Below are positions 1-8,894 of a DNA stretch of 64,000 bases, one piece after another. The stretch is from NCBI GenBank assembly GCA_964354155.1, contig CAYGYG010000001.1:1-64000 (forward strand), read 5' to 3'. A program made the translations under genes and the position numbers. A model generated the notes under the pieces. The model did no database searches. It was given only the letters and a program-made list of their open reading frames with translations, and was not told the DNA's origin. Every line of letters starts with the position of its first letter. Positions within the stretch are counted from its first letter, which is position 1. This DNA comes from CAYGYG01 sp964354155. Lineage in GTDB: Bacteria > Hydrothermota > Tepidihabitantia > SM23-42 > CAYGYG01.

Positions 1-30
1 GGGGGGAGGGGGGGGGGGGGGGGGGGGCGG
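1..30. repeat. Poly-G run at contig edge
   Basis: The first 30 bases are almost pure G (one A and one C near the ends). Nothing coding fits. A homopolymer like this exactly at the edge is most simply a dark-cycle sequencing or assembly artefact, so the true sequence probably begins near base 31. Confidence 0.7.
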
Positions 31-253
31 AGACGAGCAAAGTGATTTTCAGACAGGGTTCACAAATAACGACGATGATCCCGCTCAGGGATGTATGCCC
101 CGCACACCGTATGTCGAACCGTCCTCCGACTTTCAAAGCCATTGTCCGCACCTCGCACGAGAATTCTACTCAAAGCCGTCGAGCTGTCAATAGGGGGAAT
201 TGCGTATTTTTGGGATGTGTGCCATCGCGTATCAAGGGCACGATTGACGCTCA

Positions 254-377
254 AATCCCCCTTGGTTTCCCCCTTTGCCAAAGGGGGAGAAAGGGGGATT
301 AGATATTGCCCCTTTAGGAAAGGCGGACAGAGGGAGATAAGATATTCCCCCCTTGCCAAAAGGGTGGAATAAGGGGA
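254..377. repeat. Nested palindromic C-run/G-run repeat
   Basis: Bases 254-300 form a nested palindrome: outer arms AATCCCCCTT (254-263) and AAGGGGGATT (291-300), inner arms TCCCCCTTT (268-276) and AAAGGGGGA (280-288). Degenerate copies follow to about 377. It lies downstream of hypE on the minus strand in a gene-free stretch (31-437) where I see nothing else. It is probably a dispersed intergenic palindrome that could also slow or end hypD-hypE transcription. Confidence 0.7.
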
Positions 378-437
378 TTGCTGCGGTGACTTCGTTCGGA
401 ATGACAGCAAATGTCAACTGATTTATGGAATACCACA

Positions 438-1457
438 CTAACAAATGCGGGGGAGCATCTCAGTCTCGAGCATCAAGAGGGGGCGCAGGCCGCCGATACC
501 GGTCTTGAGAAAGACCCCGCGCGGTTTTCTGACGACCTCGCCGATCACCGCCGAGCCCCGTCCGAGCCGGTGCCGGCGCATCGTCCGCAAGATTCGCCCG
601 GCGGCCTTCCGGGCGACGATGGCAATGACCTTGCCTTCGTTGGCGACATAGAGTGGATCGAGCCCGAGCAACTCGCAAGCGCCGTGGACTGCCGGTCTAA
701 TCGGAAGTGCCTCCTCAGCGATGATGATGCCGAGGCCGGTCCGGTCCGCAATCTCGTTGAGCGTTGTCGCGACCCCGCCTCGGGTCGGATCTCGCATCAT
801 GTGCACGGCCCGTCGGTCGGTTCCGGTCGAAAGCATGGCCTTGACCAGGTTGCCCAAAGGTGCGCAATCGCTGGCGAGCTTCATTGTCAATCCGAGGTCA
901 AGGCGCTTGTTCAGAACGGCAATGCCATGGTCGCCGATCGTTCCATTGATAATGATGACGTCATCCGGGCGAACCCGGGCTAAGGAAACACGAGCTCCCC
1001 GCGGTATGATGCCGATGCCCGCGGTCGTGATGAAGAGGCGGTCCGCGGCGCCCTTTTCGACAACTTTCGTGTCGCCGGCCACAATCCTGACACGAGCTTG
1101 GGCAGCAGCCTGTTGTGCCGAGCGGCTGACGATCTTCAGTTCGTCGACCGGGAAACCTTCTTCGATGATGAAGGTGATCGAAAGGTATTTGGGGACGGCG
1201 CCCTTCATCGCGAGGTCGTTGACCGTGCCGCACACCGCGAGCCGGCCGATGTCGCCGCCCGGGAAGAAGAGGGGCTTGACAACGTAGGCGTCGGTTGTGA
1301 ACGCAAGCCGGCCGATGGCCGCGGCATCTTCAAGCCGGCGGAGAATCCGGTTGTTGAAGGTCTTCAAGAAAATGTCGCGGATCAGGCGATGCGTAAGGAC
1401 ACCGCCGCTGCCATGACTGAGAGTGATATTCTTGTGAGTGGTGCCGGCCATACTCAT
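438..1457 (-). CDS. hypE: Carbamoyl dehydratase HypE, [NiFe]-hydrogenase maturation
   Basis: HypE receives a carbamoyl group on its C-terminal cysteine and dehydrates it with ATP to a thiocyanate, giving the cyanide ligands of the [NiFe]-hydrogenase iron. The 339-residue protein has the usual length, the N-terminal LSHGSGG motif, the AIRS/PurM-type ATP-binding fold, and the diagnostic C-terminal PRIC. The frame is open further upstream, but I place the start at the ATG whose first bases overlap the hypD stop (ATGA, 1454-1457), which implies translational coupling. No other hyp genes or hydrogenase subunits are in view; they may lie left of the window. Confidence 0.95.
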   Translation of the reverse strand: MSMAGTTHKNITLSHGSGGVLTHRLIRDIFLKTFNNRILRRLEDAAAIGRLAFTTDAYVVKPLFFPGGDIGRLAVCGTVNDLAMKGAVPKYLSITFIIEEGFPVDELKIVSRSAQQAAAQARVRIVAGDTKVVEKGAADRLFITTAGIGIIPRGARVSLARVRPDDVIIINGTIGDHGIAVLNKRLDLGLTMKLASDCAPLGNLVKAMLSTGTDRRAVHMMRDPTRGGVATTLNEIADRTGLGIIIAEEALPIRPAVHGACELLGLDPLYVANEGKVIAIVARKAAGRILRTMRRHRLGRGSAVIGEVVRKPRGVFLKTGIGGLRPLLMLETEMLPRIC

Positions 1458-2539
1458 CTTCTCTCGTATTTGTAGTAGGCAGCACAACTGCCTTCGGAAG
1501 AAACCATGCACGGCCCGACCGGATTGGTCGGTGTGCATTTCTTGGCAAAGAGCCGGCAAGCGAGCGGATTCTTACTTCCGGTCAGAATCTGTCCGCAGAT
1601 GCACCCTTTGGGCTCGGGCGCAGGCGTCATTTGCATCGGGAACACTTTTTCGGCCTGGAACTGAACGAATTCTTCTCTTAAAGTAAGACCCGAGTCCGGA
1701 ATTACCCCCAAACCCCGCCACCGGGCCTGGTCGACGGCGAATACTTCTTTCATGACTTGCTGGGCGGTCCGGTTCCCTTCGGCTTGAACTACGCGTCGGT
1801 ACTGGATTGCGATTACGGGTTTCCGGTCCTGAATCTGTCTCAGAATCAACCGGATTCCCTCAAGGATGTCGACCGGTTCAAAGCCGGTTATCGCGCAAGG
1901 CACGGAGAAATCGCGGGCGATAAACTCGTAAGCTTGGGAACCGATGATGGTTGAGACGTGGCCGGGCAGAATAAGCCCGTCGACTTTCAACTTCTTAAGC
2001 TGGAGTATGGCCCGCAGGGCAGGCGGCACGAGTTTGAAAGCCGAGATGACGAGAAAGTTGTCAACCTTACGATGTTTGCCGGCCTTCTTGATTGTTGCCG
2101 CGATGGTCGGGGCCGTCGTCTCGAAGCCAACGCCGAGGAAGACCACCTTCTGACGCGGATTTGATAGCGCCAGGTTCAGCGCGTCGGTCGGCGCATAGAC
2201 AATCCTGGTTTTTTCTGTCGGCAAGAAGCCTTTGCTGCCGGGCACTTTGACCATATCGCCGAAGGTGGCGATAGTGACGTCTTTGTGTTGGGCAAGTCCG
2301 ATTGCATAATCAATGGTATCCTGGGCGGTAACGCAGACCGGACATCCAGGCCCGGAAAGCAGCTTGAGGTTCTCCGGCAGCAGCCGGCGCAGTCCCCATC
2401 GTGATATGGCCATCGTATGGGTACCGCAGACTTCCATGAGCGCAACCGGGCGACCCAGCAAGCCGACCGCGGCTTCGATTTCCTGCACCAAGCGCCGGGC
2501 CGTACCCGGGTCCCGAAAGAAGCTCAAGATATCTTCCAT
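1454..2539 (-). CDS. hypD: HypD, Fe-(CN)2CO scaffold protein for [NiFe]-hydrogenase
   Basis: HypD is the iron-sulfur scaffold on which the Fe(CN)2CO unit is assembled together with HypC and HypE. Visible motifs are CGTHT (Cys38), GPGCPVC (Cys66, Cys69), GVGFETT, and a cysteine-rich C-terminus for the [4Fe-4S] cluster. The length of 361 residues is normal. The start is set at ATG 2539 (MEDILSFF), because the 17 residues readable upstream do not resemble the family and a promoter-like pair lies at 2563-2590. It is coupled to hypE by a 4-bp overlap. Confidence 0.95.
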   Translation of the reverse strand: MEDILSFFRDPGTARRLVQEIEAAVGLLGRPVALMEVCGTHTMAISRWGLRRLLPENLKLLSGPGCPVCVTAQDTIDYAIGLAQHKDVTIATFGDMVKVPGSKGFLPTEKTRIVYAPTDALNLALSNPRQKVVFLGVGFETTAPTIAATIKKAGKHRKVDNFLVISAFKLVPPALRAILQLKKLKVDGLILPGHVSTIIGSQAYEFIARDFSVPCAITGFEPVDILEGIRLILRQIQDRKPVIAIQYRRVVQAEGNRTAQQVMKEVFAVDQARWRGLGVIPDSGLTLREEFVQFQAEKVFPMQMTPAPEPKGCICGQILTGSKNPLACRLFAKKCTPTNPVGPCMVSSEGSCAAYYKYERR

Positions 2540-2562
2540 CGTTGAATTACTACTCGGAGCGG

Positions 2563-2590
2563 AATATACTTTATATGAAGAGGGTGTCAT
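2563..2590 (-). promoter_or_regulatory. Sigma70-type promoter of hypD-hypE
   Basis: Minus-strand ATGACA, 16-bp spacer, TATATT. Transcription would start about 15-20 nt before the hypD ATG. The -35 box departs from TTGACA at one base. Confidence 0.5.
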
Positions 2591-2788
2591 TCCTTCACTT
2601 CGTTCAGGACGGCGTCTGAATCCGCCTCAGGCGGATGAAGAATCTCATATGCTAACTTTCAGAGACCCTTCGCTACGCTCAGGGTGACAGGCGAAGTGCT
2701 TCACGAATGTAAAGTATTTCATGTCCCCTTAGTATATCTTGAAAAGAGGACCGTTCAAGCGCTATTTCCACAGACTCGAAAAGCGGGG
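2591..2788. repeat. Intergenic stretch with short dispersed palindromes
   Basis: This gene-free stretch holds fragments resembling dispersed repeats: CACTTCGTTCAGGA, the palindrome TCCGCCTCAGGCGGA near 2620 (related to TCCGCCTAAGGCGGA near 49450), and CTTCGCTACGCTCAGGGTGACAG near 2668. A related piece, ACTTCGTTCGGAATGACAG, lies near 390. No coding signal is seen. Confidence 0.5.
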
Positions 2789-4909
2789 TCAGTACTGAAG
2801 CTGTTTCAGATTATTTGTCAACGGTGCGTAATTAGGGTAGGCCTTGAGGCCTTCAGTCCACACGATTCGGGCGCGGATCATATCATTGAGGTTGTAGTAG
2901 CAGAAGCCCAGCCGGTTGTAGGTGTCGGCCGGGACCTCAAGCCCCTGGGGATGTCGGAGAGCGATTTTGAGATGACGCGCGGCGTTCGTCCAATCCCGGA
3001 ACACATCCATATAGAAGATGCCTAGTGCGCCGCTGATGACCGGCGATTGCGACGGGCACCGACGATAGTAAGACTCGAGGACATCGACGACCCCGGGCCA
3101 GTCCTGGCGCGCGATGAAGCAGTCGCCAAGGTTGAGATAGGCCAGGGTGAAGGCCGGCGCCAGACTGATTGATCTTGTTAGATAGGCAATTGCGGTATCG
3201 ATGGCGCCGCGCATCTTGTATATGTAGCCGAGTTCATTGTATACCCGGTAATTGTCGGGCTTAAGTTTTAGTGACTGCTTGAACATCTGGACCGCGCCGG
3301 TTGTGTCCCCGGTCAAGTACTTAAGACTGGCGTAGTAATAGCACAGAATGTAAGTCGAACGGTCGGTCGGCCTCATCAATCCCTGCTCGAAGAAAGTGCG
3401 GGCTCTTTCGTACTGCCGGTCCTCGGTCAAGGCATTGCCGATCTGAGACAGGGTCTCGGCCGGTTCAATACGGTAAGGGTAACTTCCCGGGAAGTATTTG
3501 ATCCGGGTGGCGACGAACAAAAGGACGGCAAGCCCGGCATACAGCCCCAATTGTCGAATGCGGCGGTGTGCCCCGGACCTTAAGTTCGCCGCGAATTCAC
3601 CAACAAACCAGCCGGCAAGCATGCAGAGTATCGGCACGACCGGCAACCGGTACCGGCCCGCAACAAAGAAAAGAATTATCGAAAACGAATAACTGAAAAG
3701 AACACTGACGAGCAGCAGGATTGGCGGTCGCCGAATCAGCCGGTCCGGACGCAGCAGGATGAGCGCGATGGCGGCCAGGCTCAGCGGGAGGAGGAGATCA
3801 AGGCGGAGCAAGGGCAGGCGGTGGAGAAAAGAATAACGGGCAAAGTACGTTCCGTCAAAGTTCCGGGGGAATTCGTAAGCATTGAAGAAGAGAATCGCTT
3901 TCTTGATCATGATCCGCAGCCAGTCCCAGGGCCGGGCGCGGATGAATCGCCCGACCTGGCTTGACCAGAACCGTGACTGGTCGGCGAAATTCGTTATCCG
4001 GACGCGCTCGTAGGGAATCATGACCAGCCGGTCGTACTCAGAACCGGGCCGGAGGCCTACGGTTCGGCCGATGTCGGGGTTATTGCCGATGTAGAGATTG
4101 ATGCCGCCGTTGTACGAAACAAATACCGGCTCTTTCGCCTTCAAGCAGTTGCGGGCGGTCGCGGTCAACGGGGGCAGCAGGACGATCAGGGTGAAGACCG
4201 CGACCCATTTGACTCTCGTCCCTACCGATCGGTCCTTGAGGGCCCAGAAGAGCCAGGGCAGTATCACCAGAACCGGCAGGATGAAATTGACCAAATTGGC
4301 AACCAGCATGCCGTAGCTGAGACCGGCCAGGGTGAGCCAGGCCGGCGCCGCTCTGGTCCGGGCGCCGGCGTCAAGGAAGCGGAGCAGGGCGTAGCTGCCG
4401 ACCAGGAGCAGGAAGACGGCGAGTATCGGCGGCAAGAGCTCGGCGGTGTACTGAATAATGGGAACATAGATTGCGTAGAAGCCGGCGCCGATCAGTCCGG
4501 CCGTGGTACCGAAGATGCGCCGGGCGATAAGAAAGAGCAGCAGGATGCTTAAAGTATCGAGCAGGATCTGGACGATCCGGACCGCGTCGAGGGAGCGGCC
4601 GAAAACGGCAAAGACCGCCGCCACCGCATAGGAATAGAGCGGGGGATGGAAATACGCGCCGGGTGGTCCCCAGATGCTCTTGTGCAGGTAATAGTCGGCA
4701 TTGTTGACATACTCCTTGGCGTCGACAATGGGCAGGGCGAAGATCGGGTTGTTGGCCTTCATCTGGGCGTAATGAAGACCGCGCAGCGTCAAACCGGTGA
4801 CGACGATCAATAGCAGCAGGCCGGTTACGATGCCCTTGGGTTTGATCAGGGATTGGGCGGTCGCGGCCGGCGGTTTCGCGCTTGAAAACATTCTAGTGTG
4901 CGGTATCAT
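2789..4909 (-). CDS. GT39-type membrane glycosyltransferase with C-terminal TPR repeats
   Basis: This 706-residue multi-spanning protein starts with a membrane segment (residues about 28-46), then a first extracytoplasmic loop containing DAKEY and HPPLY. That pattern is typical of PMT/ArnT-like (GT39, PMT_2) transferases using polyprenyl-phosphate sugars. About ten hydrophobic segments follow. The last ~220 residues are TPR repeats (for example YNELGYIYKMRGAIDTAIAYL), likely extracytoplasmic. Donor and acceptor cannot be told. It lies alone between hypD and yggS. The start is uncertain: ATG 4909 has no clear Shine-Dalgarno sequence, and ATG 4891 is an alternative. Confidence 0.85.
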   Translation of the reverse strand: MIPHTRMFSSAKPPAATAQSLIKPKGIVTGLLLLIVVTGLTLRGLHYAQMKANNPIFALPIVDAKEYVNNADYYLHKSIWGPPGAYFHPPLYSYAVAAVFAVFGRSLDAVRIVQILLDTLSILLLFLIARRIFGTTAGLIGAGFYAIYVPIIQYTAELLPPILAVFLLLVGSYALLRFLDAGARTRAAPAWLTLAGLSYGMLVANLVNFILPVLVILPWLFWALKDRSVGTRVKWVAVFTLIVLLPPLTATARNCLKAKEPVFVSYNGGINLYIGNNPDIGRTVGLRPGSEYDRLVMIPYERVRITNFADQSRFWSSQVGRFIRARPWDWLRIMIKKAILFFNAYEFPRNFDGTYFARYSFLHRLPLLRLDLLLPLSLAAIALILLRPDRLIRRPPILLLVSVLFSYSFSIILFFVAGRYRLPVVPILCMLAGWFVGEFAANLRSGAHRRIRQLGLYAGLAVLLFVATRIKYFPGSYPYRIEPAETLSQIGNALTEDRQYERARTFFEQGLMRPTDRSTYILCYYYASLKYLTGDTTGAVQMFKQSLKLKPDNYRVYNELGYIYKMRGAIDTAIAYLTRSISLAPAFTLAYLNLGDCFIARQDWPGVVDVLESYYRRCPSQSPVISGALGIFYMDVFRDWTNAARHLKIALRHPQGLEVPADTYNRLGFCYYNLNDMIRARIVWTEGLKAYPNYAPLTNNLKQLQY

Positions 4910-4986
4910 AAATAACGTAATAGTTTAGCCATCCTAAAATTTGTAGTTGCATGATTCATCAGGCTCTGTAATAATAAGATTGTTTC

Positions 4987-5012
4987 CTTAAAAATAGCCC
5001 AATGAATTGGGC
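4987..5012 (-). terminator. Rho-independent terminator downstream of the fab/yggS operon
   Basis: On the minus strand GCCCAA-TTCA-TTGGGC (5012-4997) is followed by TATTTTTAAGG, a hairpin plus U-rich tract about 140 bp after the yggS stop. A second hairpin, ACGGGC-TTTAT-GCCCGT (5082-5066), precedes it. The rest of the 4910-5152 gap shows no gene. Confidence 0.55.
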
Positions 5013-5152
5013 AACTACAGTTATCTTAGATTTATCAGGCATGCCAAATCGACTGGGCAATTATAACGGGCATAAAGCCCGTCTATTTGAAAAAGAAACG
5101 CCCGAGAACCATTTCGATCAGTTTCTGATCTGCGATGAAAAGACAGTTCGTG

Positions 5153-5824
5153 TTACGCTCTCGGTCCGAAAATCAGAGTCCCGATGCGGAGCATGGTGCT
5201 GCCCTCTTCGATGCCGACTTCAAAGTCAGAACTCATGCCCATGGAGAGGACCGGCAGGGCGATTTCTAAATGGCGGCTAAGGGTTTCCCGGAGACTGAAG
5301 AGCACTCTGAAGGAATGGCGCGATGCTTCAGAATCTTCGACCGCCCAGCCCGGGCCGATGGTCATCAGGCCCTGGAGGCGCAGCTTCTCAAGCGTCAGGA
5401 TCTGCTCGACAAGCCGGGCGGTATGGTCCGGATTGACGCCGAACTTGCTCGTCTCGCCCGAAGTGTTGACCTCGACCAGGACCGGAATCGGCTGGGTCGC
5501 CCTCCGGTCGATCTCCTGGGCCAGGCTAAAGGAGTCGACACTTTGAATCATCTTGAAGGCTCCGACCGCCTTTTTGACCTTATTGGTTTGAAGATGGCCG
5601 ATCATGTGCCATTCGAGTTCCGGCAGCACTGGGATTTTTTCCAGAGCCTCCTGAACCCGGTTTTCACCGACGATCTTCACGCCCGCGACCTGGGCTTCTT
5701 TGATCTTATCGATAGGCACTTCTTTGCTCACGACGACGAGGGTTACCTGGTCAGGATTACGGTTGGCGTGCTGACAAGCCCGGGCAATGCGGTCGCGGAC
5801 CCGGAGCAGGTTGTCGCGGATCAT
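5153..5824 (-). CDS. yggS: YggS/PROSC-family PLP-binding protein
   Basis: This protein binds pyridoxal phosphate and is involved in B6 and amino-acid homeostasis; it is a single-domain fold-type III barrel without a known catalytic reaction. The 223 residues match family length. Motifs are VVSK with the PLP lysine (Lys34), GENRVQE, WHMIGHLQTNK, VNTSGETSKFG, and LSMGMSSDFEVGI. The ATG overlaps the stop of the upstream outer-membrane-type gene (ATGA, 5821-5824), so it closes the rpmF-plsX-fabH operon. Confidence 0.95.
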   Translation of the reverse strand: MIRDNLLRVRDRIARACQHANRNPDQVTLVVVSKEVPIDKIKEAQVAGVKIVGENRVQEALEKIPVLPELEWHMIGHLQTNKVKKAVGAFKMIQSVDSFSLAQEIDRRATQPIPVLVEVNTSGETSKFGVNPDHTARLVEQILTLEKLRLQGLMTIGPGWAVEDSEASRHSFRVLFSLRETLSRHLEIALPVLSMGMSSDFEVGIEEGSTMLRIGTLIFGPRA

Positions 5825-6819
5825 TTCCTTCTTAGAGCGAAGATCTCTTCGAAGCGGAGGTCAAGTGACGGATTGATCGAAAGCTCATACAAATCGCCCC
5901 GGTTGCGCAGGCCGAGATTCATGGCCAGGTTGATGCCGCCGACTTTGGCAATCGGTAAGGCCCGGGTGTAAATCAGGCCGTGTTCGACGACGCCGTCGAT
6001 GTACCACGGCTCGTATCGGTAGGCAAGGCGGTTTCGGCCGGAAGCCGCTTCGAGCCTGAAACGCAGCGGGTCGCGCAGGGTGTTGTCCGACCATCGGCTC
6101 TGCTCAACCTGAAGTCGCAGCAAATACCGGCCCAATGGTACCGACATAATCGCGCCGTAGCGCTGGGGCAAAGGGATCTGCCGGCGCGAAGTGTTCGGCC
6201 CGGTCGTGTACTTGACGGTCAGGTCGGGTCCGGCCTCGCCGTAGCATTGCAGCGTGACCCGGTTGGTTCTGACCCCGGCACAAGCGGCATAGCAGGACCC
6301 GGTATACCGGTAGGTGATCGTATCAGTTACCGTATAGCCCGAGTTGACCAGGGTAAACTCCCACAACTCCTGGGATGTGCCGAAAAGGGGCTGGGCGGCC
6401 ACTCCGGTCATAAACTTTTCAAACCAGACTTTGCTCACGGCCACGGTGGCGGCATTGATGCCGCCCCGGCCGATGATGTGGCGCTGGAACTGGTGACTGC
6501 CGGCCGTGACCGGGCTTGTGTAAATGTCGAAATTCTGATTGAAACGGTCATCAAGGGAGAGCCGGAGGGCGGAGCGTCCGGGCAACATGACGTGGAGATT
6601 GAAGCTTAATGGATTTATCCAGAAACTGCCACGGTAATCGCCGGACTGATAGAGGATGTTATACACCGGATTGGTGCTGAAGGTCATCGAGCTTCTCGGT
6701 CCGGGGTCGGCAAAGAAGTAGGCAAACGCGCTCCGATCTTCGCCCAGCGAGCGGGTCGAGAAGACCGAAGCGGCATGCACGGCGATGACGGGAATCAGCA
6801 GTAAGCCTAACTTCGGCAT
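5821..6819 (-). CDS. Secreted, probably outer-membrane protein of unknown function
   Basis: This 332-residue protein has an N-terminal signal peptide (MPKLGLLLIPVIAVHAASVF). The rest alternates polar and hydrophobic residues in many short strands, rich in Tyr, Arg and Gly, with an aromatic C-terminal region. This suggests an outer-membrane beta-barrel. It resembles barrel proteins paired with lipoproteins in FCB-group genomes, but I do not recognise a named family. The ATG (6819) shares a base with the stop of the upstream lipoprotein gene (TGATG), so the two are translationally coupled and probably act together at the outer membrane. Confidence 0.7.
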   Translation of the reverse strand: MPKLGLLLIPVIAVHAASVFSTRSLGEDRSAFAYFFADPGPRSSMTFSTNPVYNILYQSGDYRGSFWINPLSFNLHVMLPGRSALRLSLDDRFNQNFDIYTSPVTAGSHQFQRHIIGRGGINAATVAVSKVWFEKFMTGVAAQPLFGTSQELWEFTLVNSGYTVTDTITYRYTGSCYAACAGVRTNRVTLQCYGEAGPDLTVKYTTGPNTSRRQIPLPQRYGAIMSVPLGRYLLRLQVEQSRWSDNTLRDPLRFRLEAASGRNRLAYRYEPWYIDGVVEHGLIYTRALPIAKVGGINLAMNLGLRNRGDLYELSINPSLDLRFEEIFALRRK

Positions 6820-7901
6820 CAACGCACCTCAGGCGGGCTGATATAGCCCACTTCGATCTCGATCGGATCGGTACGGAATTCGAGCCGCGTGATGTCATAA
6901 TTGTCAGGGCTGGTCTTCAAGAAGAAGCCGTAATTCGAGTCAGCGTGGTACGCCATGTACTGCAGGAGGTTGATGACATCGAGTTCATAACTCGAGTCGC
7001 CGAGCGCGACCTTGGCATTGACCAGCGCCGATCCATGTTTCGTGTCGAAGCCACGGTAGGCCTCGAAGAGCGGATGGAGCGTGATATCGATCGTATCCCG
7101 CTGAGAACGGGCAAATGACTTCGAGATACGCAGTAACCCGTAGACGATCTTTTTATCGCGCAGCAAGGTGTCGGTGCCGGAAAAACGGAGAAAGGGACGA
7201 AAAGGTATGCCGGCGCCAAGCCAGAGCTTGCGAAACGGCTCGGGCAGTGAGTCAACAATGATATGGGCATCGCCGCTCAAGGGGATATCGAGGCGGTCAT
7301 CACCTTTCTTGTAGGTCAGGCGCACCGGTTTGGCCCCTTCGCGGCTGTAGAAGGTCGTGAACCCCGGGCCGGAGGGGACCAGGATAACACCCTGGCCTGC
7401 CTTCATCGTCTCGAGGTTGTCGCGGGTGAACCGGATGACGACGCTGTCGCCGACCGCGGACTTGGAGACCAGGGGGTCGGTCTCGTAATCGCCGCCCGGG
7501 CGGTACCACTGGAGCCCGGCATCGGCCAGCCTCCAGGTCGCATTGTCTTCGGCCCAGGCCGTCGTCAGCACGTGAAGGTTGAACTCAAACGTGTCATCGC
7601 GGGGGAACTTGCGCTTGTAGAGGGTCAGACGGATATCTTCCATATCGCTGGAGACGGTGTCGGGATAACTGAAGTTGAGCAGGATGCGGGATTGGTACTC
7701 CTGGTCGCGGCCGAGCACAAGATTGAGCGACGTACCCTGTCCCGGAGCGATGTAGCACGTCTCAAAGGAATCGATACGGGCGATGACAAACTCGGGACTC
7801 CCGGTGCCGCGCTGAGCCAGTTCATCTTCCCCCAAGGGACTCTTGTTACAGGAGAGGGCAAGAATGACGACCGCGGTCAAGAGAGCTGTTTTCCTCAGCA
7901 T
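6819..7901 (-). CDS. DNRLRE/CBM96-like lipoprotein
   Basis: A lipoprotein signal peptide ends in LALSC (lipidated Cys18). The N-terminal part resembles DNRLRE/CBM96-like modules: an initial set of strands, then the pattern TTAWAEDNATW. The rest is beta-rich and unassigned, 360 residues in all. ATG 7901 is chosen because it begins the signal peptide and lies 4 bp after the fabH stop; sequence readable further upstream belongs to the fabH region. It probably anchors at the outer membrane and works with the next gene. The ligand is unknown. Confidence 0.75.
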   Translation of the reverse strand: MLRKTALLTAVVILALSCNKSPLGEDELAQRGTGSPEFVIARIDSFETCYIAPGQGTSLNLVLGRDQEYQSRILLNFSYPDTVSSDMEDIRLTLYKRKFPRDDTFEFNLHVLTTAWAEDNATWRLADAGLQWYRPGGDYETDPLVSKSAVGDSVVIRFTRDNLETMKAGQGVILVPSGPGFTTFYSREGAKPVRLTYKKGDDRLDIPLSGDAHIIVDSLPEPFRKLWLGAGIPFRPFLRFSGTDTLLRDKKIVYGLLRISKSFARSQRDTIDITLHPLFEAYRGFDTKHGSALVNAKVALGDSSYELDVINLLQYMAYHADSNYGFFLKTSPDNYDITRLEFRTDPIEIEVGYISPPEVR

Positions 7902-7905
7902 GGCG

Positions 7906-8883
7906 TCACCAGGTGAGCAGAACACTGCCCCAGGTGAAACCGGCGCCAAAGGCGACCAGCAGCAGATTGCTGCCCGGTTTGACAAGACCTTGGTCCAGGG
8001 CTTCACGGAGCGCAATCGGAATCGAGGCGGATGACGTGTTTCCGTACCGATCGAGATTGACAAACACCTTATCCTTGGTCAGCTTGAGTCGCTTTGCAGC
8101 CGCGTCAATGATCCGCAGGTTGGCTTGATGGGCAATCAGGAGGTCAACCTCCTTCGGGTCCATTTTGGCCAGTTTCAGAACTTTGACGCTGGCGTCCCGC
8201 ATCGCCCGGACGGCAAGCTTGAACACCTCGTTGCCTTCCATCTTGAGAAAGTGGAGGCGCTGGTCAACGGTTTCATGGGTCGCGGGCATGCGTGACCCGC
8301 CGGCCGGCATGTAGAGGAATTCCCCGGCCGAACCGTCGGCACCAAAGTATGATGCGATGATGCCGCGATTTGATGCATCGGTCTTCTTGAGCACGACGGC
8401 ACCGGCGCCATCGCCGAAGAGCACGCAAGTCGAGCGGTCCTGAAAGTCCGTGATTCGGGTCAAGCATTCGGCACCGATGACCAGGACATTGTCCAGGCCC
8501 GTCTTGATGAGCGAATCAGCCACACCCAGGGCATAGATGAAACCGGTGCAGCCCGCGCCGAGGTCGAAGCACATCACATTGCCGGCCTCGATACCGCGCT
8601 GGACCAGGCAGGCGGTCGAAGGGAAAAGCATGTCCGGGGTGGCCGTGGCGACGATGATCGCACCGATTTCCTTGGGCGTCATCCGGGCATTCTCCAGGGC
8701 CCGGCGTGCGGCGACAATTGCCAAGTCCGAGGTCGCGGTTCCGTCGTCAACATGGTGCCGTTCTTTGATTCCGGTACGGCTGGTGATCCACTCGTCCGTA
8801 GTATCGACGATCTTCTCGTAGTCCTTGTTGGTGACGACCCGGTCGGGTACGCAGCTGCCGATTCCCGCAACGTACGATCTCGT
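7906..8883 (-). CDS. fabH: 3-oxoacyl-ACP synthase III (KASIII), apparent ACG start
   Basis: FabH condenses acetyl-CoA with malonyl-ACP to begin type II fatty acid synthesis. The catalytic triad is visible: Cys112 in GAGCTGF, His in IAHQANLR, Asn in YGNTSS. Canonical N-terminal sequence (RSYVAGIGSCVPDRVVTN, then DEWITSRTGIKER) extends back to 8880, but no ATG, GTG or TTG precedes it. The codon in the start position is ACG (8881-8883), 5 nt after a perfect AGGAGG. Starting there gives 325 residues and puts the active cysteine at 112, as in E. coli. The first conventional codon, TTG 8724, would delete 53 conserved residues. The gene sits 11 bp after plsX. Confidence 0.92.
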   Translation of the reverse strand, partial: TRSYVAGIGSCVPDRVVTNKDYEKIVDTTDEWITSRTGIKERHHVDDGTATSDLAIVAARRALENARMTPKEIGAIIVATATPDMLFPSTACLVQRGIEAGNVMCFDLGAGCTGFIYALGVADSLIKTGLDNVLVIGAECLTRITDFQDRSTCVLFGDGAGAVVLKKTDASNRGIIASYFGADGSAGEFLYMPAGGSRMPATHETVDQRLHFLKMEGNEVFKLAVRAMRDASVKVLKLAKMDPKEVDLLIAHQANLRIIDAAAKRLKLTKDKVFVNLDRYGNTSSASIPIALREALDQGLVKPGSNLLLVAFGAGFTWGSVLLTW

Positions 8884-8894
8884 GGATTCCTCCT
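8881..8894 (-). promoter_or_regulatory. Shine-Dalgarno AGGAGG and ACG start of fabH
   Basis: Minus strand: AGGAGG (8894-8889), AATCC, ACG (8883-8881). The Shine-Dalgarno sequence follows directly on the plsX stop. One T-to-C change from ATG explains the site. Confidence 0.7.

Noticed and set aside
438..1287. Long open frames antisense to hypE (also antisense to fabH, plsX and accC)
   Set aside because: GC-rich third positions create long antisense frames; they lack conserved motifs and Shine-Dalgarno sites while the other strand encodes clear families.
438..2539. A [NiFe]-hydrogenase locus
   Set aside because: Only hypD and hypE are in the window; structural subunits are not seen, so presence of the enzyme is only implied.
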